From Leptospira venezuelensis (lineage in GTDB: Bacteria > Spirochaetota > Leptospiria > Leptospirales > Leptospiraceae): a stretch of DNA of 64,000 nucleotides. Positions 1 through 7,777 of this stretch are shown piece after piece (positions within the stretch are counted from its first letter, which is position 1; every line of letters starts with the position of its first letter). The DNA lies in assembly GCF_002150035.1 (NCBI RefSeq), contig NZ_NETS01000007.1, positions 62,001-126,000 on the forward strand. The letters are read 5' to 3'. The notes below the pieces were generated by a model. That model was not told the DNA's origin. It ran no database searches and saw nothing but the letters and a program-made list of their open reading frames with translations. The position numbers and the translations under genes are program-made.

Positions 1-717
1 ATCTTCGTCTACTTCTATCGGGTTACTAAAATCTGCGTCTCGGATGGATATCCTTACTCGATTTAATCCCTTAACGAGTCGGATAGAGAATTTGATAGAT
101 GCATACAGAATGTAAGCGAGTGTAAGTGCAGAAAGTGAAAGAAAAACTGTAAGACTAAGTGCGTATTCTGTTTCAGCTCTTTGGTAGATCCTTTCGGAAA
201 TAAGTAACTGTACAGAGATCAACTTTTCTATATTCTCCGCAACTGGATCTATCATGGAATACATCTTATAATCTGCAAAATTTCCCAAACCTTCCCTGTC
301 TTTGGCAAGCATAAGTGCTTTAGCTTCTTCTACACTTTTGTCAGCATCGTCGAAAAGAGGTTTTAGTTTATCGATAAGGACTGTTTCTTCTTCTACCAAG
401 TGGGTTTGGAGGTATGCATTCCATTCAGACTTAATTCCTTTCATTGCCTTGTCTAAATTTTCGATCCCTTCTTCATACGTGAAAGTTCCACTTCTCGTCT
501 TGTGAACACAGTCCACGATGGAAATTGCATAATGATCCGAGATTGTTTTTAATTGTTTTAAGGGAATTAATCTATCGTTGCGGATGGTTTCTATATCGTT
601 GATCCTAGAAGCCGAGTTGATAAGGGAAAGAGCCAGTATGATTAAAAAAGGAATTAATACAGAAGAGAACAAGATCGCAAGTTTGGATTTTAAGCTTAAT
701 CGCAAATACCATTTCAT
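1..717 (-). CDS. Methyl-accepting chemotaxis-type receptor, N-terminal part (cut by window edge)
   Basis: Reading the minus strand from the ATG at 717 gives 239 codons open to the window edge. The product starts MKWYLRLSLKSKLAIL, with a first membrane segment at about residues 10-32. A charged helical periplasmic region follows, then a second membrane segment at about 185-207. The last residues (KFSIRLVKGLNRVRISIRDADFSNPIE) look like the start of a HAMP linker. This two-TM layout with a helical sensor fits the 4HB_MCP family of chemoreceptors; the signalling domain lies outside the window. The start has a GGAG Shine-Dalgarno 7 nt upstream, buried in a hairpin. A HAMP sensor kinase or cyclase is a possible alternative because the output domain is missing. 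Confidence 0.75.
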   Translation of the reverse strand, partial: MKWYLRLSLKSKLAILFSSVLIPFLIILALSLINSASRINDIETIRNDRLIPLKQLKTISDHYAISIVDCVHKTRSGTFTYEEGIENLDKAMKGIKSEWNAYLQTHLVEEETVLIDKLKPLFDDADKSVEEAKALMLAKDREGLGNFADYKMYSMIDPVAENIEKLISVQLLISERIYQRAETEYALSLTVFLSLSALTLAYILYASIKFSIRLVKGLNRVRISIRDADFSNPIEVDED

Positions 718-721
718 GAAA

Positions 722-741
722 ACACTCCGGCCGGGGAGTGT
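722..741 (-). promoter_or_regulatory. Hairpin enclosing the Shine-Dalgarno of the chemoreceptor gene
   Basis: On the minus strand ACACTCC pairs with GGAGTGT across a 6-nt CCGGCC loop. The 3' arm contains the only visible GGAG, 7 nt before the ATG at 717. The pairing is seen directly; translational control (for example thermosensing) is inference. Confidence 0.5.
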
Positions 742-1037
742 AACATAGAACGCAATTTAAATCGAGCAAATTAGAACGCTTCCACCAACTAAATGATTTT
801 TTGACGAAGAATTTATTTTCCAGAGGATGGCATCTTCTTCGCATATAGACAAAATCGATTTCAGTATACGAAATATAATTTACTAGAATGAAACAAATGT
901 TAGAAATCTGATTTGTCTCTGCTTGGTTTATTGTAGCGATTGCTATAGGCTTGACAGGTTCGGATTAGCAGCTAATTTCGGAGATCAAGCCCCCTGGCTT
1001 TATATAATACGAACGTTATAAAAAGGGAGAGGCGGTA
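742..1037 (+). promoter_or_regulatory. Divergent intergenic region with candidate promoter elements
   Basis: The stretch between the receptor and the gene at 1038 holds no convincing ORF. It contains a perfect TTGACA at 951-956 (nearest -10-like hexamer TAATTT, 16 nt on, weak) and a second AT-rich TTTATATAA at 999-1007 followed by GAACGTTA. GGGAGAGG about 6 nt before ATG 1038 is a good ribosome binding site. The true start site cannot be decided by eye. Confidence 0.35.
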
Positions 1038-2537
1038 ATGAGCCTTCTGAAACAAAAAATAGAAAGAGAAAAAAAATCCGGGAAACTGCTACTCCGTTCA
1101 CTGATCCTCGCGTTTGCGATCAGCGGCTCTGCACTCTCCTTATCCGCAGCGTTTTCTTTGAAACAAATTCCGGACTCCATTGGTCCTGATGGAAGAAATA
1201 TCTCCAGACAATTCTTCCAATTTTTGAAAACAGCAATTATCAAAAACAAGTATGATGGAAGGGCAGAAGGTTTTCATAAATACCTAGACCGTTCCTTGGA
1301 GAGATTCGAATTAAAAAATCTATTTAATTCTGAATACATGAATAAGGATGATAATGGGCAACATTATGTTACCTATAGAGGAAGATTTGCGAATGATGGG
1401 TATAAGGTAAGTCTTGAAACCATTCGTATGAAGGATGTTCCGATCCCTAGCTTCGGTGATTTTACTGCTGAGTTCGCATTAAAACATAATCCTAATCCTA
1501 CGTATGGCGGGAATTCTTACTCAGGAAATCTAGACGTTCTGACTCATTTAGGTCCATTCACTCATAAACATGGACTAAGCGCAATGGATTCAGGATTACA
1601 TTTTTTAGATGCAAATAATCTAAAATCTATCAATGCACCTGAAACTACTTCTTTCAAAAAGATTAAAGATCCGGAAGCAAGAAAGGCAATTAACGATTTT
1701 ACTGAATCATTCCCTGCTCTAGCAAAGTTCATGGGTTACTATTTCGGTTTGGATTCTTTGTTGAAGGTCCAACAAGATGGCAAACTTCCTGGAGTGACGG
1801 CCTTTACATTCGAAGGAAATATTGAACAAACTTTAATGAGAGATTATCCGGATTTAGGCGATTATCTGGATGATATTAAATATTTAGGTTTTATTAAGTT
1901 AAGAATTACGAACGTTTCGGGAAGATCATTAGCAGAATTTGCAATCGAATCTAAAACAAGAGAGATCCGTTTCAAGTTTTTCACACTGAACGGCAAAGTT
2001 ATTCCTTATGATACTAAGGGAAATTTTTATCCTCAGGAAGCATTTACACTTAGCTCTCTCTCCGAATTCCCTTTCGTAGTAAAAGCAAGTTTAGAAGCGA
2101 ATCTATATGGCTTGATGCTGGAAAACAACGATGTTCAGTTGCTTGGTAGGTTCTCCAACACTTCAACTTCCGGTATTCTGAATTTAAAATTAACCAAGAT
2201 AGAAGAATTTGATGTAAGTGGTGCTTTCGGATATTTCGCACCTTCCTGGGCCATCAATATATTTATACCTGGAAATCTTCAGTCCATTATCTATGAATTT
2301 ACTGAAACTTTAGTAAAAGCAAATAATGGAAAAGGAACTAGTATCGTACTGCGATGGGATAGAGACTCTTCTCGAACGACCATGAAGACACATATCGAAA
2401 CTGAATTTTTGGATAATTTCTTTATTAGATTCGGATTAAAGATTTGGAACCATAAGGTTCTTCCTGATGAAGATGCGAAGGATGATATTAGAGCGGTTCT
2501 TTCCAAAACAATCGATCTATTATTAAAAGGAATTTAA
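1038..2537 (+). CDS. Exported protein of unknown function, 499 aa
   Basis: I do not recognise a family. The N-terminus has a basic stretch (residues 1-20) and a hydrophobic segment at about 21-38 ending SALSLSAAFS, so export or inner-membrane anchoring is likely. The remainder is mixed alpha/beta with no Cys and no obvious catalytic motif. Residues about 90-190 are rich in Gly/Asn/Tyr (YGGNSYSGNL), and the C-terminal half alternates strand-like hydrophobic segments, so a beta-rich periplasmic or outer-membrane protein is conceivable. The start is set by the SD GGGAGAGG. A hairpin and a small membrane-protein gene follow. Function unknown; the frame is clearly coding. Confidence 0.8.
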   Translation: MSLLKQKIEREKKSGKLLLRSLILAFAISGSALSLSAAFSLKQIPDSIGPDGRNISRQFFQFLKTAIIKNKYDGRAEGFHKYLDRSLERFELKNLFNSEYMNKDDNGQHYVTYRGRFANDGYKVSLETIRMKDVPIPSFGDFTAEFALKHNPNPTYGGNSYSGNLDVLTHLGPFTHKHGLSAMDSGLHFLDANNLKSINAPETTSFKKIKDPEARKAINDFTESFPALAKFMGYYFGLDSLLKVQQDGKLPGVTAFTFEGNIEQTLMRDYPDLGDYLDDIKYLGFIKLRITNVSGRSLAEFAIESKTREIRFKFFTLNGKVIPYDTKGNFYPQEAFTLSSLSEFPFVVKASLEANLYGLMLENNDVQLLGRFSNTSTSGILNLKLTKIEEFDVSGAFGYFAPSWAINIFIPGNLQSIIYEFTETLVKANNGKGTSIVLRWDRDSSRTTMKTHIETEFLDNFFIRFGLKIWNHKVLPDEDAKDDIRAVLSKTIDLLLKGI

Positions 2538-2544
2538 CACTTTA

Positions 2545-2567
2545 CGGATCGGGATTTATTCGATCCG
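2545..2567 (+). terminator. Hairpin between the 499-aa gene and the DUF4345 gene
   Basis: CGGATCG pairs with CGATCCG across 9 nt, starting 8 nt after the stop codon. No U-run follows, so it may be an RNA-stabilising or pausing hairpin rather than a full terminator. Confidence 0.35.
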
Positions 2568-2579
2568 ATTGTGTGAATT

Positions 2580-2975
2580 ATGCAAACAAATCAATCCGTA
2601 TCTATTAGCACTCGTATAGTGCAAGTCTGTTTGTTTTTAGCGGCCGCCATTGCAATTTTTGGCGGAAGTTTACAGATGTTTTTGGGAGAACCTACCGTTA
2701 GCCCTAGGTTAGACAATATACACAGATTCATGGCAGGGATCTATTTATCAATGGGGTTGATTTGTTTTTGGGCTGCTTATACAATTCGCGCTCAAAGATC
2801 ATTGGTCTATTTGATTGCTCTGGGAATTTTTATTGCAGCGTTAGGAAGAATACTTTCGATTTCGATCGTAGGTTTACCTGAACCTGCAGGACTTTGGATC
2901 GGCTATTTAACTCCTGAGATTTTACTTCCTATCATTCTTGCAATCGCCCAGTCTAGACGCAAAGAAATCCAATAA
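2580..2975 (+). CDS. DUF4345-family small integral membrane protein
   Basis: The 131-residue product has four hydrophobic helices (about 13-35, 48-67, 77-95 and 103-122), separated by short polar loops and ending in a basic tail (QSRRKEIQ). The conserved-looking loop GEPTVSPRLDNIHRFMAGIYL with an Arg/His before helix 2 is typical of DUF4345. No biochemical role is known for the family. It lies 43 nt after the preceding gene with a hairpin between, and is followed by a strong convergent hairpin terminator, so it ends the transcription unit. Confidence 0.7.
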   Translation: MQTNQSVSISTRIVQVCLFLAAAIAIFGGSLQMFLGEPTVSPRLDNIHRFMAGIYLSMGLICFWAAYTIRAQRSLVYLIALGIFIAALGRILSISIVGLPEPAGLWIGYLTPEILLPIILAIAQSRRKEIQ

Positions 2976-2988
2976 GATAAAATTTTTA

Positions 2989-3016
2989 GATACTCGCATG
3001 TTCATATGCGAGTATC
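2989..3016. terminator. Convergent-gene hairpin terminator
   Basis: A perfect 11-bp stem, GATACTCGCAT with ATGCGAGTATC, closes a 6-nt loop between two converging genes (stops at 2975 and 3029). An AATTTTTA tract lies on the left side and the right side is less T-rich, so it may serve both directions imperfectly. Confidence 0.65.
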
Positions 3017-3028
3017 GACCTTCTGATA

Positions 3029-3658
3029 TTAAGATAATTTCCAAACATTCTCTTTTGCAGAATGCCCTTTCAATCCACCCTTCATTTCCTGGCTTAAAAG
3101 ATTCTTTATGGTAAAAGAATTTTTATAATGTAGATTCACTTCTTCTGTTGAAATAGAAAAAGGAGGACCTGCCATTTTAGTTTGGTCATACTCGAATGTA
3201 ACTAGGAGCTGAGGCGCCAGATTTGTAATCTGAGCTAAATGTGAAGAATAACGAATTCGAGTTTCTTGAGGGAGTGCCACTAAGGCAGCCCTATCGTAAA
3301 CAGCATCTACTGGTCCTAATAATTCTTTAGATAAATCGAATATATCTCCTACAAAAATATCGATACCGTTTGCACTGTATAAAACAAGTTTGTCTAATAC
3401 TGATACTTTAGGTTCAACACCTAATTCTTGAAATAACTGTTGGATCGCCATTTCTACTATCTCAGCTCCAGCGACTCTGTATCCTTGAGATAGAAGCCAG
3501 GCTATGTCTAAGGTTTTTCCGCAAAGAGGAATAAAAATGCGGCTATCTTTTGGCAAAGAAAGTTCTGGGAAATATTTGAGCAGAAGCGGATTTGTTTCAC
3601 TTTCATGGAAGGGGATATTGTTTTCTTTCCATCTATTTATCCAAAAGTCTTTTTCCAT
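3029..3658 (-). CDS. tpm: Thiopurine S-methyltransferase family protein
   Basis: The 209-aa SAM-dependent methyltransferase has the TPMT signature throughout. It starts MEKDFWINRWKENNIPFHE, with substrate-loop residues FH. Then come IFIPLCGKTLDIAWLLSQGYRVAGAEI (SAM motif I plus the acidic residue that binds the ribose) and the late motif AVYDRAALVALP. Bacterial members methylate thiopurines and selenium or tellurium compounds; the physiological substrate here is unknown. The length matches bacterial TPMT (about 210-220 aa). It stands alone and converges on the DUF4345 gene. Confidence 0.9.
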   Translation of the reverse strand: MEKDFWINRWKENNIPFHESETNPLLLKYFPELSLPKDSRIFIPLCGKTLDIAWLLSQGYRVAGAEIVEMAIQQLFQELGVEPKVSVLDKLVLYSANGIDIFVGDIFDLSKELLGPVDAVYDRAALVALPQETRIRYSSHLAQITNLAPQLLVTFEYDQTKMAGPPFSISTEEVNLHYKNSFTIKNLLSQEMKGGLKGHSAKENVWKLS

Positions 3659-4018
3659 TTTCGATCCCTCTAATTCGAACTTTGTGAATTTGTATAAGTT
3701 CTAACCCATGATAATAGTTTTAGAACGTTTGGCAACAATTTAGAGAAGGGAGCAAGCAGCTCATTTACGATTCTTTGATATCGAGATTGTCAAGTGGGAT
3801 TAGGCGTTGTGTGGTTTGGCGAACGTTCGGATATACACATGTGTTTTCGTGCATGGGCGAAGATTCGGATAAGCAGTAAACTTCTCCTGAATTTATATAA
3901 AGTCGCTTGGAATCCCCGCCAAACAATCACTATATCGTTTCATATTATTAAACGAATTATGAAAATAAAATATAAATTCTACTTGCAAGAGGTCTGTTTA
4001 TGGTCTCTTTAAGTAGAG
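3659..4018. other. Intergenic region with operator-like inverted repeats
   Basis: About 360 bp without a convincing gene; a GTG-started ORF here has no Shine-Dalgarno or family resemblance. Visible features are GAACGTTCGG at 3821, the 10-bp palindrome ACACATGTGT at 3835-3844, TTTATATAA at 3892-3900, and an inverted repeat TCGTTT-N9-AAACGA at 3935-3955 about 65 bp before the macro-domain start. The last could be an operator. None can be assigned to a regulator. Confidence 0.35.
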
Positions 4019-4570
4019 ATGGAAATTTTTGTTTGGAAAGGCGATATCACGTCCATTCAAACGGATGTGGTGGTAAATGCCGCTAATTCTTCTTTATCGG
4101 GAGGAGGCGGTGTAGATGGGGCTATTCATAGAGTGGGTGGACCAAAGATCATGGAAGAGTGTAGGATATTAAAGATCAAAAAATATCCGAATGGTCTTCC
4201 TACAGGTCAATGTGTTCTAACTTCTGGGGGACAACTTTCTGCCAAATACGTGATCCATGCGGTGGGACCGGTTTGGAAAGGAGGAGATTATCAAGAGGCT
4301 TCTCTATTAGAAACATGTTATAGAAACATACTACAATTGTCCTCGGATCGTGCATTTGAATCGATTGCGATCCCAAGCATTAGTACAGGGATATATGCGT
4401 ATCCAAGAGAATTGGCTGCTCCAATCGCGATCCGAACTATTTTGGAACACCAAAGCCAATTTCCGAGAAAGGTGATCTTTGTTTGTTTTGATCAAGAAAC
4501 AAAGGATCTATATGAGAAAATTCTAAATCAATCAGGAATAAGCTATAAGGAAGGAATTTCTTCTTTCTGA
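4019..4570 (+). CDS. Macro-domain protein (ADP-ribose binding / O-acetyl-ADP-ribose deacetylase type)
   Basis: The 183-aa product is a single macro domain. It has GDITSIQTDVVVNAANSSLSGGGGVDGAIHRVGG (the NAAN motif and Gly-rich loop that contact ADP-ribose) and the second loop SISTGIYAYP. This is the MacroD/YmdB arrangement; such enzymes remove ADP-ribose or acetyl-ADP-ribose groups. An in-frame TAA at 4010 fixes ATG 4019 as the start, although the ribosome site (AAGTAGAG) is poor and very close. The gene runs convergently into the esterase at 4575 with only 4 bp between stop codons. Confidence 0.88.
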   Translation: MEIFVWKGDITSIQTDVVVNAANSSLSGGGGVDGAIHRVGGPKIMEECRILKIKKYPNGLPTGQCVLTSGGQLSAKYVIHAVGPVWKGGDYQEASLLETCYRNILQLSSDRAFESIAIPSISTGIYAYPRELAAPIAIRTILEHQSQFPRKVIFVCFDQETKDLYEKILNQSGISYKEGISSF

Positions 4571-4574
4571 GATC

Positions 4575-6095
4575 TTACAGGCCAATTCCGGCTGCTTCTC
4601 CGCAGGTGGTATATATATCCTGTTTTGGATTTAACGCATAGGATTCGTCAGATGTTGCCTTTCCTAAATTTCCATTGATTGTGCTTTCGAATAGGTTTCT
4701 ACTCACACAAGATCCGGACGAATCATTACATTGAACATTCGCGGGAGGACTTGCACCATTTGCCAAAGTATTGAGCCATGTAGCAAAATTAACTCCTCCA
4801 CTTTTTAAAGAATACATATCATTATAGGTGGTGATTGTATGAACATCTCCGGGGGCAATATAATATCTATAGTTGGTCTTAGAAGCCGCATCCTTCATTT
4901 TAAAAACTGCCTGTTTGGACCAATCACAAGTAGTGTAATCATTTGAGCTGGAAGAATTTCCATCAGGCACTGAACTTCCGTCACTATCCCCGTAAATGAC
5001 AGAATAAGATTTTCCAGCTTGGTAAGGATCCGGAGTAGTAGCAGTCGAATAACTCAACATTGAATTATTGATCTTGTTGATTTGCCCCATCGTATGATAA
5101 AAGAATCTTTGGTTGCCGTCGAACAAAGCTGTGTATTGCCCGAGAACGTCCCCAGAATATTCAGTAGCTACTTTTTTGAAGAAATCATTTATAGAAGGGG
5201 AGCCTGTAGTTGTATAACTTGCGGTTATTCCATTTACCCAGATAGGAAGATTAGAGGAAGAGAAGCCAGTTCCACTTCCAATCCCATTTGTTTCTACTCC
5301 CCAAGAACTTTCAAGTAATGGAAAGAATGCCGGATTAGTCAAAGCGTATGCTGATGTAGGCACTACTGCATTCGAAGCGTCAGATAACATTCTTACCTGG
5401 ACACCTGAGTCGATAGTAGCTACTGTTTCTCGAATAATCGGATAATTTAATATGGCCCCGTAACCTCCCGCACTTTGGCCAGTCACGAAAACTCGATCCA
5501 GTTGAGGATAGTGATTTTGTACAAATTTTAGAACAGAGATCACATTATCATAGCCATGGTGTTTAATGGTTCCACTTGTATATGTTTTGTCTTTACTTCC
5601 TACGTGCAGATCTCCAGTGCAATAAGGGACAAATATTATATCATAATCTTTGAATGGATTTGCGGCCACAGATTGGTCTATTACACCTTTAAATAAAAGA
5701 TCTAAAGCAAAATCAGGAACAATATTTAACTGGTTGAAATATGTGACTGTATTACTTCCGAAGCAGTTCGCATTATCCCAGCAAGCTCCTCCTCCCATAA
5801 AATTGATCAGTAATTTCCTATTATTAGCCGCCACAGTTTTTCTGAAAAAATAAAAGTTCACATTCCCTTCGGTTCCACTGCATTTCGGATCAAAGGTCGC
5901 AGTATAAGTATAAGGAGTGGCTCCATGGTCCACCTGAGTGGTGAATATTCCCGGTTCGGGAGTGATCCTTGCAAATGGGCTTGTGACCAGATCTACAATT
6001 AATGCAGTTGTTAGAAGTTCCTGGTTATTGTCTTTTTCTTTAGTGCAGAATATTAGAGAGAATAATAAGAAGATTATAAAATATCGGATTTTCAT
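4575..6095 (-). CDS. Pectinacetylesterase/Notum-family hydrolase, lipoprotein (paralog 2 of a pair)
   Basis: The 506-aa protein has a lipoprotein signal peptide (lipobox LIFC, Cys17), so it should be membrane-anchored outside the cytoplasm. The catalytic core matches the pectinacetylesterase family: an oxyanion-type loop INFMGGGACW (about 97-106), the nucleophile elbow GQSAGGYGA (Ser208) and a late GDVHTIT carrying the likely catalytic His. Several Cys residues (CWDNANCFG, CNDSSGSC) suggest disulphides. Eukaryotic relatives deacetylate pectin or remove palmitoleate from Wnt; the substrate in a spirochete is unknown. It lies 63 bp after a paralog with the same layout and is probably co-transcribed with it. 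Confidence 0.82.
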   Translation of the reverse strand: MKIRYFIIFLLFSLIFCTKEKDNNQELLTTALIVDLVTSPFARITPEPGIFTTQVDHGATPYTYTATFDPKCSGTEGNVNFYFFRKTVAANNRKLLINFMGGGACWDNANCFGSNTVTYFNQLNIVPDFALDLLFKGVIDQSVAANPFKDYDIIFVPYCTGDLHVGSKDKTYTSGTIKHHGYDNVISVLKFVQNHYPQLDRVFVTGQSAGGYGAILNYPIIRETVATIDSGVQVRMLSDASNAVVPTSAYALTNPAFFPLLESSWGVETNGIGSGTGFSSSNLPIWVNGITASYTTTGSPSINDFFKKVATEYSGDVLGQYTALFDGNQRFFYHTMGQINKINNSMLSYSTATTPDPYQAGKSYSVIYGDSDGSSVPDGNSSSSNDYTTCDWSKQAVFKMKDAASKTNYRYYIAPGDVHTITTYNDMYSLKSGGVNFATWLNTLANGASPPANVQCNDSSGSCVSRNLFESTINGNLGKATSDESYALNPKQDIYTTCGEAAGIGL

Positions 6096-6158
6096 AAAAG
6101 CCTGATACTTCCTGAAAAAGGAAATATCAGCTATATTTTATTCCGACTTTACAGAATG

Positions 6159-7607
6159 TCAAGGCCCGAAGCAGGTCTCGTACAGATCTTTATTCGCATC
6201 AAATGAGTCCTGTGAGGTCGCTCTACCTAGTGTATTGTTTAAAGTAGTTGCCCCAAAATTTTTGTCAGTGCATGGATGAGATCCGGAACCATCAGCACAA
6301 TCGACGTCCGTAGGAGTTCCTACATTCAAAACTATAGATTTCAGCCAGGTATTAAAATTTACTCCATTACTTACGAGCCCATACATTGTATCACTTGTAG
6401 TGATTGTATGGATATCTCCTGGAGCTCTATAAAAATAATATTTAGCACCTGGAGTTGCAGTATTATTCATCGCTGTATTTGCATTGATTGCCCAGTTACA
6501 ATTGGAAGGAGTATTGGAACCATTATCAGGAAGATCCGGCACGTCCCTAGCATCCCCAGGTCCGAAATAAGAACTGGAATCAGAATAAGAAGGAGTGCCT
6601 AAGTCGATGATCCCCATTACATTAAAGAACCATCTTTGGGTGGAATCGAATGCCGCAGTGTATTGTCCTATAACGTCGTTTGGATAAGCGACTGCAATCT
6701 TGCTGATATAATCTTTAATAGAAGGAGTGCCAGTCGTTAAATAGTTAGCACCTACCACCCAATCCGGAATATTCGGTCCGCTTCCCCATTGAGTGTCTAC
6801 AATACCAGAAAAAAATCCATCGATCACTGCTCCGTTAGAAGCATCCGCCACTAAACTCATCTTGTTGAAGTTCGGAAATTTTGTATTATCGGCGAACACT
6901 TGGCGAATATGAGGATAATTTAATACTGCTCCGTAACCACCGGCGCTCTGTCCGGCGACCACCACATCGGTAACTTGAGTATAATGCGACTGGATATATT
7001 TTAATACAGAAAGAACATTATCATGTCCTCTATGACTATAAGCAGCAGGGTCTGATGTAACATACGGGTCGTCATAAGTATTCACATCTTTGGAGCCCAT
7101 ATGGAGATCTCCTGTGCAATATGGAATAAATAGAACATCATAATTTCTTAATGGATTTGATGAATTTTCCGAGTCCAAAATCCCTTTAAAAGCAATCTTA
7201 ATAAAAAGATCCGGGACATCATTTAGGAAATTGAAGAATGTAGTCGTATTCTTTCCAAAACAATTATTGTTACTCCAGCAAGCTCCCCCTCCCATAAAGT
7301 TTATGAGCAATTTTTTATTATTCGCAGTAACGGATTTTCGGAAGAAATAAAAATTAGTATTTCCCGCATTTCCAAAACATTTTGGGGAATATGGTCTACC
7401 TGCTTCGTAGTTAGCATTTGAATTTGGGATTATTATAGTATCGTTTGAGGGAGGGGTGATCCTTTCGTAAGGGTTATAAAGAATTTCGCCTAAAACTGCT
7501 CCAGTAAGAGCCTTTGTATTATCCGGTTCGTCCTTTTTACATCCGATAAAAATTAATACCGAAATTAAAAATAGAAGAGATAGGTTTTTAGCCTGCATTC
7601 GTTTCAT
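6159..7607 (-). CDS. Pectinacetylesterase/Notum-family hydrolase, lipoprotein (paralog 1 of a pair)
   Basis: The 482-aa product parallels the downstream gene closely. It has lipobox FIGC (Cys23), LINFMGGGACWSNNNCFGK, the nucleophile elbow GQSAGGYGAVLNYP and GDIHTITT. The two proteins share the whole core but differ in N-terminal spacers and in an insertion after GSKDV (DPYVTSDPAAYSH), so this is an old tandem duplication rather than a recent one. The start is ambiguous: ATG 7607 has GGGG immediately before it, while the fourth codon (ATG 7598) has a better-spaced GGGG. It is transcribed divergently from lon across about 170 bp. Confidence 0.82.
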   Translation of the reverse strand: MKRMQAKNLSLLFLISVLIFIGCKKDEPDNTKALTGAVLGEILYNPYERITPPSNDTIIIPNSNANYEAGRPYSPKCFGNAGNTNFYFFRKSVTANNKKLLINFMGGGACWSNNNCFGKNTTTFFNFLNDVPDLFIKIAFKGILDSENSSNPLRNYDVLFIPYCTGDLHMGSKDVNTYDDPYVTSDPAAYSHRGHDNVLSVLKYIQSHYTQVTDVVVAGQSAGGYGAVLNYPHIRQVFADNTKFPNFNKMSLVADASNGAVIDGFFSGIVDTQWGSGPNIPDWVVGANYLTTGTPSIKDYISKIAVAYPNDVIGQYTAAFDSTQRWFFNVMGIIDLGTPSYSDSSSYFGPGDARDVPDLPDNGSNTPSNCNWAINANTAMNNTATPGAKYYFYRAPGDIHTITTSDTMYGLVSNGVNFNTWLKSIVLNVGTPTDVDCADGSGSHPCTDKNFGATTLNNTLGRATSQDSFDANKDLYETCFGP

Positions 7608-7777
7608 CCCCGTTCAAGAAAACAGTCGAAATGTTTATGTATTTCGTATTTAGACTGACGCTTTTCGCCAAAGATTCAAGCCCTTTTCGTTATCGCGGAA
7701 AAAGAAAGATTTGAGTACTAGGAGCGAGCCCAGAAACTGGAATTGGTCTAATTATTTTTTAAACCGAAGGTGAAACC

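Noticed and set aside
3794..4012. A 72-codon GTG-started plus-strand frame before the macro-domain gene
   Set aside because: No SD, no recognisable family, and the stretch contains promoter-like palindromes.
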